Below are positions 25,233 through 34,279 of a DNA stretch of 64,000 nucleotides, piece after piece. Each line of letters opens with the position of its first letter. Position 1 is the first letter of the stretch. Position numbers and translations under genes: made by a program. Under the pieces are notes generated by a model. That model saw nothing but the letters and a program-made list of their open reading frames with translations. It was not told the origin of the DNA and searched no databases. Origin of the DNA: Phycisphaerae bacterium (GTDB lineage: Bacteria > Planctomycetota > Phycisphaerae > Sedimentisphaerales > Anaerobacaceae); NCBI GenBank assembly GCA_021736645.1, contig JAIPFM010000030.1, positions 1 through 64,000 on the forward strand. The letters run 5' to 3'.

Positions 25233-28200
25233 TCGGGTTGGCTCCTGGCTGCATTTTCAAAGAAGTCATTTTCCTGACCATAGAACCTCAGGCTCCCTGT
25301 AGACGTCTCGGGCACACGACTGTTCGGACGCTTGGTCACATCCAGGGTCTTGGACAGAAACTCGCGTGCAGCAAACCGGGCTGCATCGATGATGTCCCGA
25401 TCACCAAACCCCTTGACAGCCACGACCTTCCCGGGCTGCGCTGCCCCGCTGCCGCCCCCGACAATGTTCGGCCCGCCGGAACTCAAATTGAATTGGGCCG
25501 TGACTGCGGACAGGGTGTTCAACAGTTGCCTGCGTTCTTCTGCTGTCACAGCTGTCTCGTAGGCGTTGGCCATGGCCTCCACATTCAACGCCATTTGTTT
25601 GAGCTGTTCCATGTTGTCTTCTGCATACGCACTGACTTCCTGACGCAGGGCCTGCCTGGCCATCATGAGTTCGCTTCGAATGGCACTCAGCATGGCCGGG
25701 GCCTCTTGCGCCAACTGTGCAGGATCAGGCAGGTCATAGTATTGCTCGGCCAGAAGCGTCTCAAAACGAGTCATCCCTGTGCGCGCCAGGTCCATATGGG
25801 TACGGGCAGCCTCTCTTGCCTGGGTTGGACTGGGAAAATCCCCCTCAGGATCCTGGTCCACAGGCAACCGTGCCAATTGCGCTTCCAGTGCGGCCAGTTC
25901 GGTTCGCAACTGCCTCTGATGCGCCCTGAGCACCTTCATCATGTCCGCGAGACTTCCCTGTTTTGAGCCACCCTTGCCGACGGGTGTGGATGCCCGCAAG
26001 GCCCCTTCTACGGTTTTGTCCGGCGGGAAGGCCTGGCCCGGCGATCCGGGCGGCGCCTGACTCTCTGCCCCTGCAGGCGGAGGATCCGCAACCCAGCTCT
26101 TCTCGTCATTGACCTTGACGGGTTTGTTCTGCTTGGGCTGGTCATCCAGAAAATGCATGAATGTCCGATCAAGTGCGTCCTGCTCCCTGGCCACTTCAGC
26201 CAATTGCTGAGACACGGCATTCAATTGCCAGGCTGTGCGCGCACGTTCCAGACGCGTGAGGTGTTGTACCTCCGCGAGTTTCAGCTTGTCAGGCTTTTCC
26301 GGGGGCGATCCCCCTCCCGGTTGGCAGTCTGCCCGTATCCGATCATCAACCAGACGCCGAAGGATTCTGTACGCGCGGGTCTCCGGGGGAATCGCATCGG
26401 CGGGTTCATGGGCCATCAGTGCGCTTCGTGCAGATTCAAACTCATCCAACACGCCATGGATAACCTCGATCTCTGACCCGTTGAACGCATATCTCGGATC
26501 ATCGAGAATCAATGTCAGGTTGTCTTTGGCATAGTCAATATCACTGGCAATCGCCACAGATTTGGCAGTATCACTCTCTTGAGACTTGTCCGCATTGACC
26601 TGATCGGCCAGGCGCCAGGTCTTCTTGAGAAAGGCCCGGGTGTATTGCAGAATCTCAATCAACGCATCATGAATCAGAGAGGGGTCCAACTCCGCGGGTG
26701 CACCGCTCGGACCGGGAGGGCCACCCGGACTCTGCAGCCATATCCTGCGGTAGGGTTTGACCTCCAGGATCATGACGTCACTCACAGCAGATTCAGTGCG
26801 AGATGCAGACCCCGTGGCCACATCCAGGGCCTTCACGTGGTAGAGGATGGCATCGCCCACATCAAGATCATACTGCTCCAACTCGAGCATGTGATCAATC
26901 TGTGCAGTGCGTTTGTCATCACTCAATACTGCCGATACCTGCTCGGTCTGTCCCTCACCAAACGCCAGGCACAGGGTTGCTTTAACAAGGCCAAAATCAT
27001 CCTTTATCTCGAACTGGATGGGCACACTGGCCACATTCGTGACCTGGCAATCTCCTTCCGGATGACGTTGGACAAATGTGGGAGGTTCATCCTGTTTGAT
27101 CTTGATGGTCAAGGGCGGCAATTCTCTGCTCCACAGGCCGCTCGTATCCTGAAGGCGAAACTCAAGTCGCCCTGCCCGGTCAAGTAATGTCTCAAATGTG
27201 AAGTGATCCAAACCATGGCCCGCATAGGATTCAGTACGATCATCAAGGAGTTTTACCTTGGCCCCTTCAAGCCCACAGTTAGCCTGTACAGTGATCTTGG
27301 CCTTGGATCCTGCCAGTGCGCTGAGTACAAAGTCTGTCACGGTCTGCTGGGTGGTCAACTGGCGTGTGTCTATATCAACGGATATGTCAGCCGTGATACT
27401 CACGATTGCGGGAAACTCGCACACACGGACCATGTGCCACGGGGTGGCTTCACCCATAGCTGTGAATTGGTACCGGTAGAGGCCTTCCCGTTCGAAACTG
27501 TACTTGCCCTGAAACATGGCATCTGCCGGCGTTTCGCCCGCGATAGGCTGAAGCGTGAGTGTCTTGACCGGATCATATGCAGGCTCGGGCACGGACTCGG
27601 GTGACTGGGCTGTGACCCGGGCCTGTATCTTGAGTTGACCTGTTTGCGGCAATCGGCCTTCAATGCCTGCCTGAAACACCACTGTCTCATTGCGTTCAAC
27701 CGCCATATCTCCATTGAGCGATTTCAGACGGGTGGCAGGCAGAGGGTCCAGGGAGGCCGTGGGTTGACCTAATCGCGCGGCATACCTGGCCAGATAGGCG
27801 TAGTGATGACGCACGCACAAACCGGTCACGACCAGCCCAAGGAAAAGAACAGCGGCGAACACCCACAGTTTCCACGCAGGCACTGTGGTAGAGAAATCGT
27901 CGTGCCTGGCCTCTTCCCAGAGTTGACTCACCATGGTGCGTGCCAGAGACTCTGAATAGGGATAGTCCACGGGTTGTTGATGATACTCAATGGCTGCCAG
28001 GAGTTGCTGATGGTAATGGCGTGCAGATTCAATATGGCTGGCCGCGTGTTTCAATCCACGGTTCATGGCCAGATTTCGCACACAGGCCAGGACCATACCA
28101 CCCAGGATGACCACCAGAATCACCAGCGCAACCCAGCGAGCACCTGCGCTGAAATGGAAGCGATGATCCAATCCCGCATAGACCAGGACGTAGAGGCTGA

Positions 28201-28318
28201 TGGCCACAAAGATCAGAGCCAGAAAACGCAGCAGCCCCAGGATCACAAGCCGTCTTCTTACATGGGCAATGCGCGTCATGAGTTCGGTCAGTATAGAGGT
28301 TGCGTTTTGAGGGTTCAT
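25229..28318 (-). CDS. Very long membrane-anchored coiled-coil protein (DUF4175-like) of the MoxR locus
   Basis: 1029 residues. TM helices lie near 24-48 and 60-82, and a third near 160-182. An extracytoplasmic beta-rich region (about 200-540) is followed by a long alpha-helical, Gln/Glu/Arg-rich part (about 560-960) with predicted coiled coils. Proline-rich linkers (PPPAGAESQAPPGSPGQAFPP) interrupt it. It ends in a Gly-rich region. Such proteins occupy this place in planctomycete and Bacteroidetes BatA/VWA operons and resemble DUF4175. It is likely a structural partner of the two VWA proteins. It overlaps both neighbouring genes by four bases, so all three are translationally coupled. Confidence 0.7.
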   Translation of the reverse strand: MNPQNATSILTELMTRIAHVRRRLVILGLLRFLALIFVAISLYVLVYAGLDHRFHFSAGARWVALVILVVILGGMVLACVRNLAMNRGLKHAASHIESARHYHQQLLAAIEYHQQPVDYPYSESLARTMVSQLWEEARHDDFSTTVPAWKLWVFAAVLFLGLVVTGLCVRHHYAYLARYAARLGQPTASLDPLPATRLKSLNGDMAVERNETVVFQAGIEGRLPQTGQLKIQARVTAQSPESVPEPAYDPVKTLTLQPIAGETPADAMFQGKYSFEREGLYRYQFTAMGEATPWHMVRVCEFPAIVSITADISVDIDTRQLTTQQTVTDFVLSALAGSKAKITVQANCGLEGAKVKLLDDRTESYAGHGLDHFTFETLLDRAGRLEFRLQDTSGLWSRELPPLTIKIKQDEPPTFVQRHPEGDCQVTNVASVPIQFEIKDDFGLVKATLCLAFGEGQTEQVSAVLSDDKRTAQIDHMLELEQYDLDVGDAILYHVKALDVATGSASRTESAVSDVMILEVKPYRRIWLQSPGGPPGPSGAPAELDPSLIHDALIEILQYTRAFLKKTWRLADQVNADKSQESDTAKSVAIASDIDYAKDNLTLILDDPRYAFNGSEIEVIHGVLDEFESARSALMAHEPADAIPPETRAYRILRRLVDDRIRADCQPGGGSPPEKPDKLKLAEVQHLTRLERARTAWQLNAVSQQLAEVAREQDALDRTFMHFLDDQPKQNKPVKVNDEKSWVADPPPAGAESQAPPGSPGQAFPPDKTVEGALRASTPVGKGGSKQGSLADMMKVLRAHQRQLRTELAALEAQLARLPVDQDPEGDFPSPTQAREAARTHMDLARTGMTRFETLLAEQYYDLPDPAQLAQEAPAMLSAIRSELMMARQALRQEVSAYAEDNMEQLKQMALNVEAMANAYETAVTAEERRQLLNTLSAVTAQFNLSSGGPNIVGGGSGAAQPGKVVAVKGFGDRDIIDAARFAAREFLSKTLDVTKRPNSRVPETSTGSLRFYGQENDFFENAARSQPE

Positions 28319-30381
28319 CTTTTTATCCGATTAACGATCCATCCTTCTACCCATACGAGCCCGATGATGATGCCTGCCAGGAGTCTCCACAGGGGCCTGT
28401 TTAAATCTGCACCGGGGGCGGCCAGGTTCCCGGGCAGTGGGTCTCCTCTGGGGCTGGACAACCCTGCCAGACACTGGTCTATATCGACCGACTCCGTGGG
28501 GTGCAGATCCGTTTCGCCCTGCACTGGATTGATCCCCGCGTAACGAACCGGATCAGACAGCGTCGCGAGCCACCCGGTCTGGTCTGGTGTGTAAACTGTC
28601 AGGCTGGAGCCTGTGACAATGACGGGGTGTCGGCGTCCGGACGGATCCGCAACCCAGATATCGGGGTCGATCCGAACCTGTTCAGACTCGAACACAGGCA
28701 AGACAACCTGTTCTTCTGCTTGATACCCGTATCCATAGGCAGCACTGCCGCTGCCCAGGATCAAACGACACATGGGTATGACCACAGGCCGCTTGGTCAG
28801 GGAGCTCATGGTGTCGTCCATACTGGTATTAATGAGCAGACTCTTGCCCGCACCGACGGCCAGGGTGTAGATCAGACAATACCCTGTTTCCGTGGGCCAC
28901 AAACCTGTACTCTCAGGCGCTTTTCGGCAGGCAAAATGACTCCACAGCGGCAAATGCTCCAGTGTGTACTGCTTGGTCACTCTGGCTGTGTCCACATCCA
29001 GACCCGCACTGGCAAACATGCCGTCGGACGGCCACACCTGGGACAAAGAGGTGCGCTCATCCAGTCGCTCAAAAGGCTCAGCCCCCATGAGGCCCCTGTC
29101 ATACAGACGCTTTGCCGTAGGAAGTGACATGTCCCGACTCACGAAAAACACCACAGTGCCTCCCCTGGCCAGAAAAGACGTCAAGGCATCGATGTCCTGG
29201 GCCAGGTCGTCGCCGATGTGTGCGCACACGAGGATGTCACACTTGTCCAGCCTCGCATGATCCAGGGTGGGGCCCGGGTTTGACCGAAGGATTAAATTGT
29301 CGTCGAACTCTGCTCTTGAAATCGCCTTCAAGGCCTCGCGAACCAGGAAACCCTGGTCCGGCGTGCGCCCGGCAACCAGGACGCGCTGCTGCGCGCTGGG
29401 TTCAATATGCACACCCAGGAAGTACGTATCATCCACCGCCAGTGCATCAGGCGGACTCAGCGAAATTTCAACGGGCAGAAAAGTCCGGCCCCTGGTCGCG
29501 CTGTCGGGTGTGAGCTTCAGCACATAGTCTCCGGACCTCGCGGGTTCAAGGGCAATCAAGGTCTGTTCCGGAGTCACGCCTACGTCCAAGCCCTTGACGG
29601 AAGCGCCCAACCGGCGTGTCTGGGCCACAGAACCGGTATTCTCAACCTGAACGAGCAGTTCCACTGTCCCGTTCTGGTATCGCAGCACGCGAGCATGCTT
29701 GACCATGGCATTGTCGGGTTCTGGCGCAGCCACAGTGTCGGTGATCACATCCTGAAATCCTGTGAGGGATTGACATGCCGCAAGGGCATCCATGGCAGCC
29801 CGGGTAAAATCGCTGACCAGATACAGAGAGGTGTGTTCCCCTGTCTGGATGGCATCACGAGCCGCGGAACAGACATCACCCATCTCGGCCTTGTGGGCCG
29901 AGGCCGAGATTCTCTCCAGCGCATCAACGGCCTCTTGCGGGGCCAGCCTGCTCTGGCCAGTGTCTCCGCACAGGGCATAGACATCAAACAGCACGTTGGC
30001 TGCAGCGTGGTCTTTCACATACTGGGCGGCCTTTTCAATGGCCCTGTCAAGCTGGGACAGTCCCTCGGTCGTATAGGTCATGGAAAGCGAATTGTCCACC
30101 ACCATGAAGTGACGATCCGGACGCTCGACCCCCTCGCCAGGGCGTGTCATAAAGGGACGGGCAAACATGCATGCCAGCAGTGACACAATGGCACATCGCA
30201 ACAGCAGAATGAGCCATTCACGCAGGCGTCTGGTTGACTGGCTCTGCTTCTGACTGACCTCAAGAAAATCGATCATGGTAAACAGAACACGTTTGAACCT
30301 GGGCCGGATGAGCAGATGAATCAGGATGGGGCCGGCCACGGCCGCCAGTCCTGACAAAAAGATGATCTGTGCAAATCCCAT
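28315..30381 (-). CDS. BatA-like protein: aerotolerance N-terminal domain plus VWA
   Basis: 688 residues. The N terminus (FLSGLAAVAGPILIHLLIRPRFKRVLF...LREWLILLLRC) is the BatA/PF07584 double-TM domain. A VWA domain follows with MIDAS motif VVDNSLSMT (94-102). A beta-rich region and an amidotransferase-like module (DILVCAHIGDDLAQ, GGTVVFFVSRD) come next, and a last TM near 660-682. BatA proteins work with MoxR ATPases and DUF58 proteins in envelope stress or protein maturation. The upstream DUF58 gene ends 3 bp before its start, and the downstream gene overlaps it by 4 bp. Confidence 0.85.
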   Translation of the reverse strand: MGFAQIIFLSGLAAVAGPILIHLLIRPRFKRVLFTMIDFLEVSQKQSQSTRRLREWLILLLRCAIVSLLACMFARPFMTRPGEGVERPDRHFMVVDNSLSMTYTTEGLSQLDRAIEKAAQYVKDHAAANVLFDVYALCGDTGQSRLAPQEAVDALERISASAHKAEMGDVCSAARDAIQTGEHTSLYLVSDFTRAAMDALAACQSLTGFQDVITDTVAAPEPDNAMVKHARVLRYQNGTVELLVQVENTGSVAQTRRLGASVKGLDVGVTPEQTLIALEPARSGDYVLKLTPDSATRGRTFLPVEISLSPPDALAVDDTYFLGVHIEPSAQQRVLVAGRTPDQGFLVREALKAISRAEFDDNLILRSNPGPTLDHARLDKCDILVCAHIGDDLAQDIDALTSFLARGGTVVFFVSRDMSLPTAKRLYDRGLMGAEPFERLDERTSLSQVWPSDGMFASAGLDVDTARVTKQYTLEHLPLWSHFACRKAPESTGLWPTETGYCLIYTLAVGAGKSLLINTSMDDTMSSLTKRPVVIPMCRLILGSGSAAYGYGYQAEEQVVLPVFESEQVRIDPDIWVADPSGRRHPVIVTGSSLTVYTPDQTGWLATLSDPVRYAGINPVQGETDLHPTESVDIDQCLAGLSSPRGDPLPGNLAAPGADLNRPLWRLLAGIIIGLVWVEGWIVNRIKR

Positions 30382-30384
30382 GAC

Positions 30385-31287
30385 CTACCCCATCACCTTG
30401 CGCTTCGCCAGATAGGCCATGAAGGCTCGATCAAGCGGTTCCGATGTATTCATTAAATGGTAGTCAATATTGCTTCTGTGCGCATTGGTCCTGACCTGTT
30501 CCATGAACTGGGCCACATTGCGACTGAATGTATCCTGGATGGACTTGGGAAATACCCTGACACTCCGACCTGTTTCCAGGTCTTCAAATTGCACGAGTCC
30601 TTCGTAATCCAGTTCAAGTTCCTGGTGATCCATGAGGTGGAACAGGATCACATCATGCTTGAGATATTTCAGATGAGCTAACCCTCGTTTCACCTCATCT
30701 ACATCGTCCAACAGATCGGAGATAAGAATCACAATGCCGCGACGCTGCGTCCTCTCTGCCAGATTGTGCAGAACCTCTGCAAGGCGTGTCCTGCCCTGAG
30801 GCCGACAGTCCTGGATGGCCTTGAGCACTGCATTGAGATGCGTTCTGCGCGATCTCCCGGGAATCCAGGTGTGGATGTTCTCCGCAAACATGCCCAGGGC
30901 CACACCATCATTCTGCATGAGCATCAGATAGGCCAGCGAGGCAGCCAGATAACTGCCGTATTCCAGCTTTGAAATACAGTCTTTGGACGCAAACGACATG
31001 CTCCGGCTGCTGTCCAGCATGAGGTACGCGCACAGATTTGTCTCCTGGAGAAATTGCTTGATATACAGTTTCTGGCTACGGCCATACATCTTCCAATCAA
31101 GATACTTTGGGTCATCTCCCGCCTGGTAGGCCCGGTGGTCACTGTATTCCACGCTAAAACCATGAAAAGGACTGGGATGCATCCCCGAAAAGAAGCCCTC
31201 CACTGCGCATCGGGCCACCAGGCTCATATTCTTGAGCTTGCTCAACAAGATGGGATCAATAAACTTGTGTTCTCTCTGCAAGGTCAC
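30385..31287 (-). CDS. DUF58 protein
   Basis: 300 residues from a GTG at 31287. I prefer this to the GTG at 31317, which abuts the moxR stop, because AGGGGA lies six bases upstream of it and the protein then begins like its family (DPILLSKLKNMSLVARCAVEG). The DUF58 signature is GFSVEYSDHRAYQAGDDPKYLDWKMYGRS. It is followed by a VWA-like LMLDSSRSMSFAS and GIVILISDLLDDVDE. No TM helix is seen, so it is probably cytosolic and membrane-associated. DUF58 proteins form adaptor pairs with MoxR ATPases. Confidence 0.88.
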   Translation of the reverse strand: MTLQREHKFIDPILLSKLKNMSLVARCAVEGFFSGMHPSPFHGFSVEYSDHRAYQAGDDPKYLDWKMYGRSQKLYIKQFLQETNLCAYLMLDSSRSMSFASKDCISKLEYGSYLAASLAYLMLMQNDGVALGMFAENIHTWIPGRSRRTHLNAVLKAIQDCRPQGRTRLAEVLHNLAERTQRRGIVILISDLLDDVDEVKRGLAHLKYLKHDVILFHLMDHQELELDYEGLVQFEDLETGRSVRVFPKSIQDTFSRNVAQFMEQVRTNAHRSNIDYHLMNTSEPLDRAFMAYLAKRKVMG

Positions 31288-31317
31288 GCATTGTCCCCTG
31301 ACATAAAAATGGCACAC

Positions 31318-32352
31318 TTATTTAGGTGGATGCACGTGAGCGATCAGATCGTCAAGGACCGTATCCACGGCCATACCGTCTGCCTCGGCATTAAAATTCA
31401 CGGTCACCCGGTGTCTTAGCACAAGTTTGCATATGGCTCGAACATCATCGTACCCGGCTGTCACACGACCATGAATCAAGGCTCGAGCCTTGGCCCCAAG
31501 TGTCATGAACTGACCCGCCCTGGGCCCGGCACCCCACTTGAAGTACTGGCGTACCATTTCAGTGGCCATCGAATCTTCGGGCCGTGTGGCTCGTGCCAAA
31601 TAGACGGCATATTTGATCACCGAATCGGCCACAGGCGCCATACGTACAATATTCTGGAACAGAATCATCTGCTCGGCATCCAACACGGCTTGGATGCCGC
31701 TGCCTTTCCCCGTGGTCGTCCGTTTGACAATATCACACTCGTCGTCAAGCGGTGGGTAGTTGATGTGCGTCATAAACATAAAGCGATCCAGGGCCGCCTC
31801 AGGCAAATTGTATGTACCCTCCTGTTCAATGGGATTCTGCGTGGCCAACACAAAGAACGGTTCAGGCAGCACGTAGGTCGTACCCGATGTGGTGACCTGC
31901 TTCTCCTGCATGGCCTGTAAAAGGGCCGCCTGGGTCTTCGGCGGGGTCCGGTTGATCTCGTCAGCCAACACGACATTGGCAAAAATGGGCCCCCTAACAA
32001 AGTGATAGCAGGGCTGCCCGGTCTTGGGATTCTGCTGTATAATGTCCGTACCCGTGATGTCTGACGGCATTAGATCAGGTGTAAATTGGATACGATTGAA
32101 TGTCATGCGCAACACTTGACTGAGTGACGTGACCAACAGCGTCTTGGCCAGGCCGGGGACACCCTGCACAAGACAATGCCCTCCGGCCAGCAGGCAGCAC
32201 AACACGCTCTCAATGACGTCATCCTGACCCACAACCACCTTGTGTATCTCTTTCGCCAGTGCCGCGTAGCCCTCCACAAGCTGCTTCAACACGGCTTCTT
32301 CATCAAACTCTCCATCTCCAAAGGCAGGGCGTGTTTTATCAGATTGCTCCAT
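31318..32352 (-). CDS. MoxR-family AAA+ ATPase
   Basis: 344 residues. Motifs: VVGQDDVIESVLCCLLAGGHCLVQG, Walker A GVPGLAKT (64-71), FTPDLMPSDITGTD, Walker B VVLADEINRTPPKTQAALLQAMQE (about 130), sensor ATQNPIEQEGTYNLPEAALDRF, and a C-terminal lid. This is a canonical MoxR chaperone-type ATPase. It leads a seven-gene operon (DUF58, BatA-VWA, coiled-coil protein, VWA, caspase-like, DUF4159). The N terminus has a 30-residue acidic extension before the AAA core. Confidence 0.93.
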   Translation of the reverse strand: MEQSDKTRPAFGDGEFDEEAVLKQLVEGYAALAKEIHKVVVGQDDVIESVLCCLLAGGHCLVQGVPGLAKTLLVTSLSQVLRMTFNRIQFTPDLMPSDITGTDIIQQNPKTGQPCYHFVRGPIFANVVLADEINRTPPKTQAALLQAMQEKQVTTSGTTYVLPEPFFVLATQNPIEQEGTYNLPEAALDRFMFMTHINYPPLDDECDIVKRTTTGKGSGIQAVLDAEQMILFQNIVRMAPVADSVIKYAVYLARATRPEDSMATEMVRQYFKWGAGPRAGQFMTLGAKARALIHGRVTAGYDDVRAICKLVLRHRVTVNFNAEADGMAVDTVLDDLIAHVHPPK

Positions 32353-32491
32353 AGGTTGCCTCCCTACTTGCTGGTTACTGGTTGCGCTGTCCTACGTGCG
32401 AGACACGCTCATCATGATCCAACCCGTTCGACTACAAGCTAAGCCTTTTTCAAGTCAGTACAGTGAGATACACATCGATAAATATTTAAGA

Positions 32492-32507
32492 ATACCTGTA
32501 CAGGTAT
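32492..32507. promoter_or_regulatory. Perfect 16-bp palindrome upstream of the MoxR operon
   Basis: ATACCTGTACAGGTAT is a perfect dyad 140 bp upstream of the moxR start codon. On the minus strand TTGTCA lies 17 bp before TGTACA inside the palindrome, so a repressor here could block a weak promoter. The CTGTACAG core could suit several dimeric HTH regulators. No regulator gene is next to it. Confidence 0.4.
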
Positions 32508-32669
32508 AGATGAGCCTATTGACAACTTGTTACAGTTCATTTGAAAATATTCTTGAGAATCTCGCATACGCCTATTTTTCAACAGAACCAGTGAATGGCA
32601 TTATATTCAGACATGCCTGGCATTTCAACCGTGATGATCGTTCCTTTTCGCTTTATTCATGTGACAACC

Positions 32670-32795
32670 AGCCGGATTGCTCACAAACTTTGAAGCGAGA
32701 CTGCGCAGCTTGTGACAGATCCTGGGCTTGGTGCAGTGAGACGGATGAAGGCATATTGGAATATTCCGAAGTCGGCGATCAAGGCAAGTCCAGGG
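32670..32795. repeat. Dispersed intergenic repeat, copy 2
   Basis: Same orientation as the copy at 20963-21090, with scattered substitutions and small indels. Shared blocks are GAAGCGAGACTGC, TGTGACAGATCC, GGCTTGGTGC, TGAAGGCATATTGGAATA and GCGATCAAGGCAA. It lies in the 770-bp gap between moxR and tRNA-Ser, followed at once by the structured repeats at 32849-33124. An open plus frame (32510-32917) crosses it but has no family resemblance. Confidence 0.75.
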
Positions 32796-32848
32796 GATGG
32801 CATGAGATACACAGTCGCAGCCAAAGGGCTGTGAGACATTCGGCCCAG

Positions 32849-32951
32849 GCTCACGGCGCCTGCGGCGTCAAACCCGATCGGACCTGCGGTCCGAAGCGGG
32901 TTCTTCCCGCCATCTAAGTTTAAAGCCCTCCAGGGCACAGGGCCCTGGAGG
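32849..32951. repeat. Structured tandem repeat, copy A
   Basis: Begins GCTCACGGCGCC. It contains short palindromes (GGACCTGCGGTCC; GCGGGTTCTTCCCGC) and ends in a perfect 10-bp stem, CCTCCAGGGC (32927-32936) with GCCCTGGAGG (32942-32951), around the loop ACAGG. The order of palindromes is repeated in copy B, 160 bp further on. Confidence 0.75.
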
Positions 32952-33010
32952 ATAGCCGGACGTGTTGCATTTTCGCTTCGCTACAATGCAAGGCGGGATT
33001 CGCTCGCTGC

Positions 33011-33124
33011 GCTCACGGCGCCTTCGGCGTCAAACCCCATCGGACCTGCGGTCCGGAGCGGGTTCTTCTTCCCGCCCTCAAAGTTAAATGGACGGCAGGG
33101 CACAAGGCCCCGCCGGCCATTTAA
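33011..33124. repeat. Structured tandem repeat, copy B, abutting tRNA-Ser
   Basis: Begins GCTCACGGCGCC like copy A and keeps the same palindromes. The final hairpin is rebuilt as an 18-position stem with two mismatches (33084-33101 with 33107-33124) around the loop ACAAG. Stem sequence differs from copy A outside the shared core AGGGCACARGGCCC, so pairing is kept while sequence changes. On the minus strand the hairpin directly follows the 3' end of tRNA-Ser and could stop transcription or guide 3' processing. Confidence 0.75.
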
Positions 33125-33212
33125 CGGAGAGGGCGGGGTTCGGACCCGCGGTAGGGGTAAACCCTACACAGCCTTTCCAAGGCTGCTCGATCAGCCACTC
33201 CGACACCTCTCC
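33125..33212 (-). tRNA. tRNA-Ser (anticodon GGA)
   Basis: 88 nt including the discriminator G. The acceptor GGAGAGG/CCTCTCC pairs fully. The anticodon arm is CAGCC-TTGGAAA-GGCTG with GGA at 34-36. A long variable arm GTAGGG-TTTAC-CCCTAC marks class II Ser. The T arm is GCGGG/CCCGC. The T-loop reads TCCGAAC, so position 55 is C where nearly all tRNAs have T. CCA is not encoded (TTA follows). It lies 76 bp downstream of the methyltransferase-like gene on the same strand. Confidence 0.93.
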
Positions 33213-33288
33213 GGAGTTTCAAAGAGCTACTTTATACCATGCCGCCTTTTAAAAAGCAAGGTCTTGAACGGTCAAATCCTCGCTTTGG

Positions 33289-34251
33289 TTAGATCGAGGT
33301 CTTCCTGTTTTCCTGGCAAAATTTACCCATCAGACCGATGGCTGCCATCATTTTATCAGCACTGCCATCCATCTGTGCATAGGCCCTGACCAACGCCACC
33401 AGTTCCGGGGCAGGGTCACTGGCCCCGTAATGATGGGCCGCATTGACAATCCCGGCATCCAGGCCGTATTCCATGGCCACGGCCACATAGGCGCGACAGA
33501 CGCCCACCGATCTGGCAGGCAGATCACGCACAGCATTGCTCAGCCCCAGCGAGCAATGCACGCCCTTCATCCGCGGATCTGCCTTGATTTTCCTGATGGT
33601 CTCAAAGGCCCGATACGTGTAGCCCGGCACATTGGGTTCCATGGGCATATCAATGGCCAGGGGGAAGACCGTGGAATCAAAGAACATCTGTTCCGGCCTG
33701 AAACCATGCGTGTCCGTGGCCCGTTCGAAAATCTCTCTGGCCATGCTGTAGAGCTGTTCCACTGAATAGGTCCCGCCCGGACCTGACGATGCATCTTCCC
33801 CTACGAGCAGGCCAATGAAGGAGAAATCGTACTCCGCCTTGAGGGGCAGCACACGATCCATGCTGTAGGTCTTCACGGAATTGATCAGGGGAGAGGGGAC
33901 CGTGCCGGAGGTGTCGTACCAGGCCCTGAGTCCGGCAATCAGTACGTCGTCATTGCTGCTGTCAATACACACAGGCACACCCTTGCCCCACTGGCGCACG
34001 AGTCGGACATACGCCTCCATCATGTCGACTGTCACCTGCATGTCCTGGTCACCAAAGGCATCCAGATTCACGGCAATGTAATCGGCACCGTCATCGGCCT
34101 GACGCGCGATCAGGGCCCGCATGTCATTGAGCGGCGCACTGGGTGACGTATAGGCATTCGGGCCAAGGGCCTGCAAAGCCTTCATGACCTCGCCGGTCTT
34201 GGGGATGGAGGCATGGACGGATTCGCCGATGGATATAATCGCGTTCTTCAC
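33289..34251 (-). CDS. Pterin-binding (methyltetrahydrofolate-type) methyltransferase-like protein
   Basis: 320 residues from a GTG at 34251; in-frame codons further upstream run into carB. A DHPS-like TIM barrel is indicated by ISIGESVHAS at the N terminus, DGADYIAVNLDAF (about 55-67), VPVCIDSSNDDV (about 90), INSVKTYS, MFFDSTVFPLA and HCSLGLSNAVRDLPAR, the pterin-binding landmarks of MetH- and AcsE-type domains. It would bind methyl-H4folate and pass the methyl group to a corrinoid protein. No corrinoid partner is adjacent. It follows carB by 28 bp, so it is probably cotranscribed. Confidence 0.72.
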   Translation of the reverse strand: MKNAIISIGESVHASIPKTGEVMKALQALGPNAYTSPSAPLNDMRALIARQADDGADYIAVNLDAFGDQDMQVTVDMMEAYVRLVRQWGKGVPVCIDSSNDDVLIAGLRAWYDTSGTVPSPLINSVKTYSMDRVLPLKAEYDFSFIGLLVGEDASSGPGGTYSVEQLYSMAREIFERATDTHGFRPEQMFFDSTVFPLAIDMPMEPNVPGYTYRAFETIRKIKADPRMKGVHCSLGLSNAVRDLPARSVGVCRAYVAVAMEYGLDAGIVNAAHHYGASDPAPELVALVRAYAQMDGSADKMMAAIGLMGKFCQENRKTSI

Positions 34252-34279
34252 GGTCGTGTCTCTTTCATGAGTGGGTTTT

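Noticed and set aside
32510-32917. 135-codon plus-strand frame
   Set aside because: Runs through the dispersed repeat and into the structured repeat; no ribosome site and composition follows the repeats.
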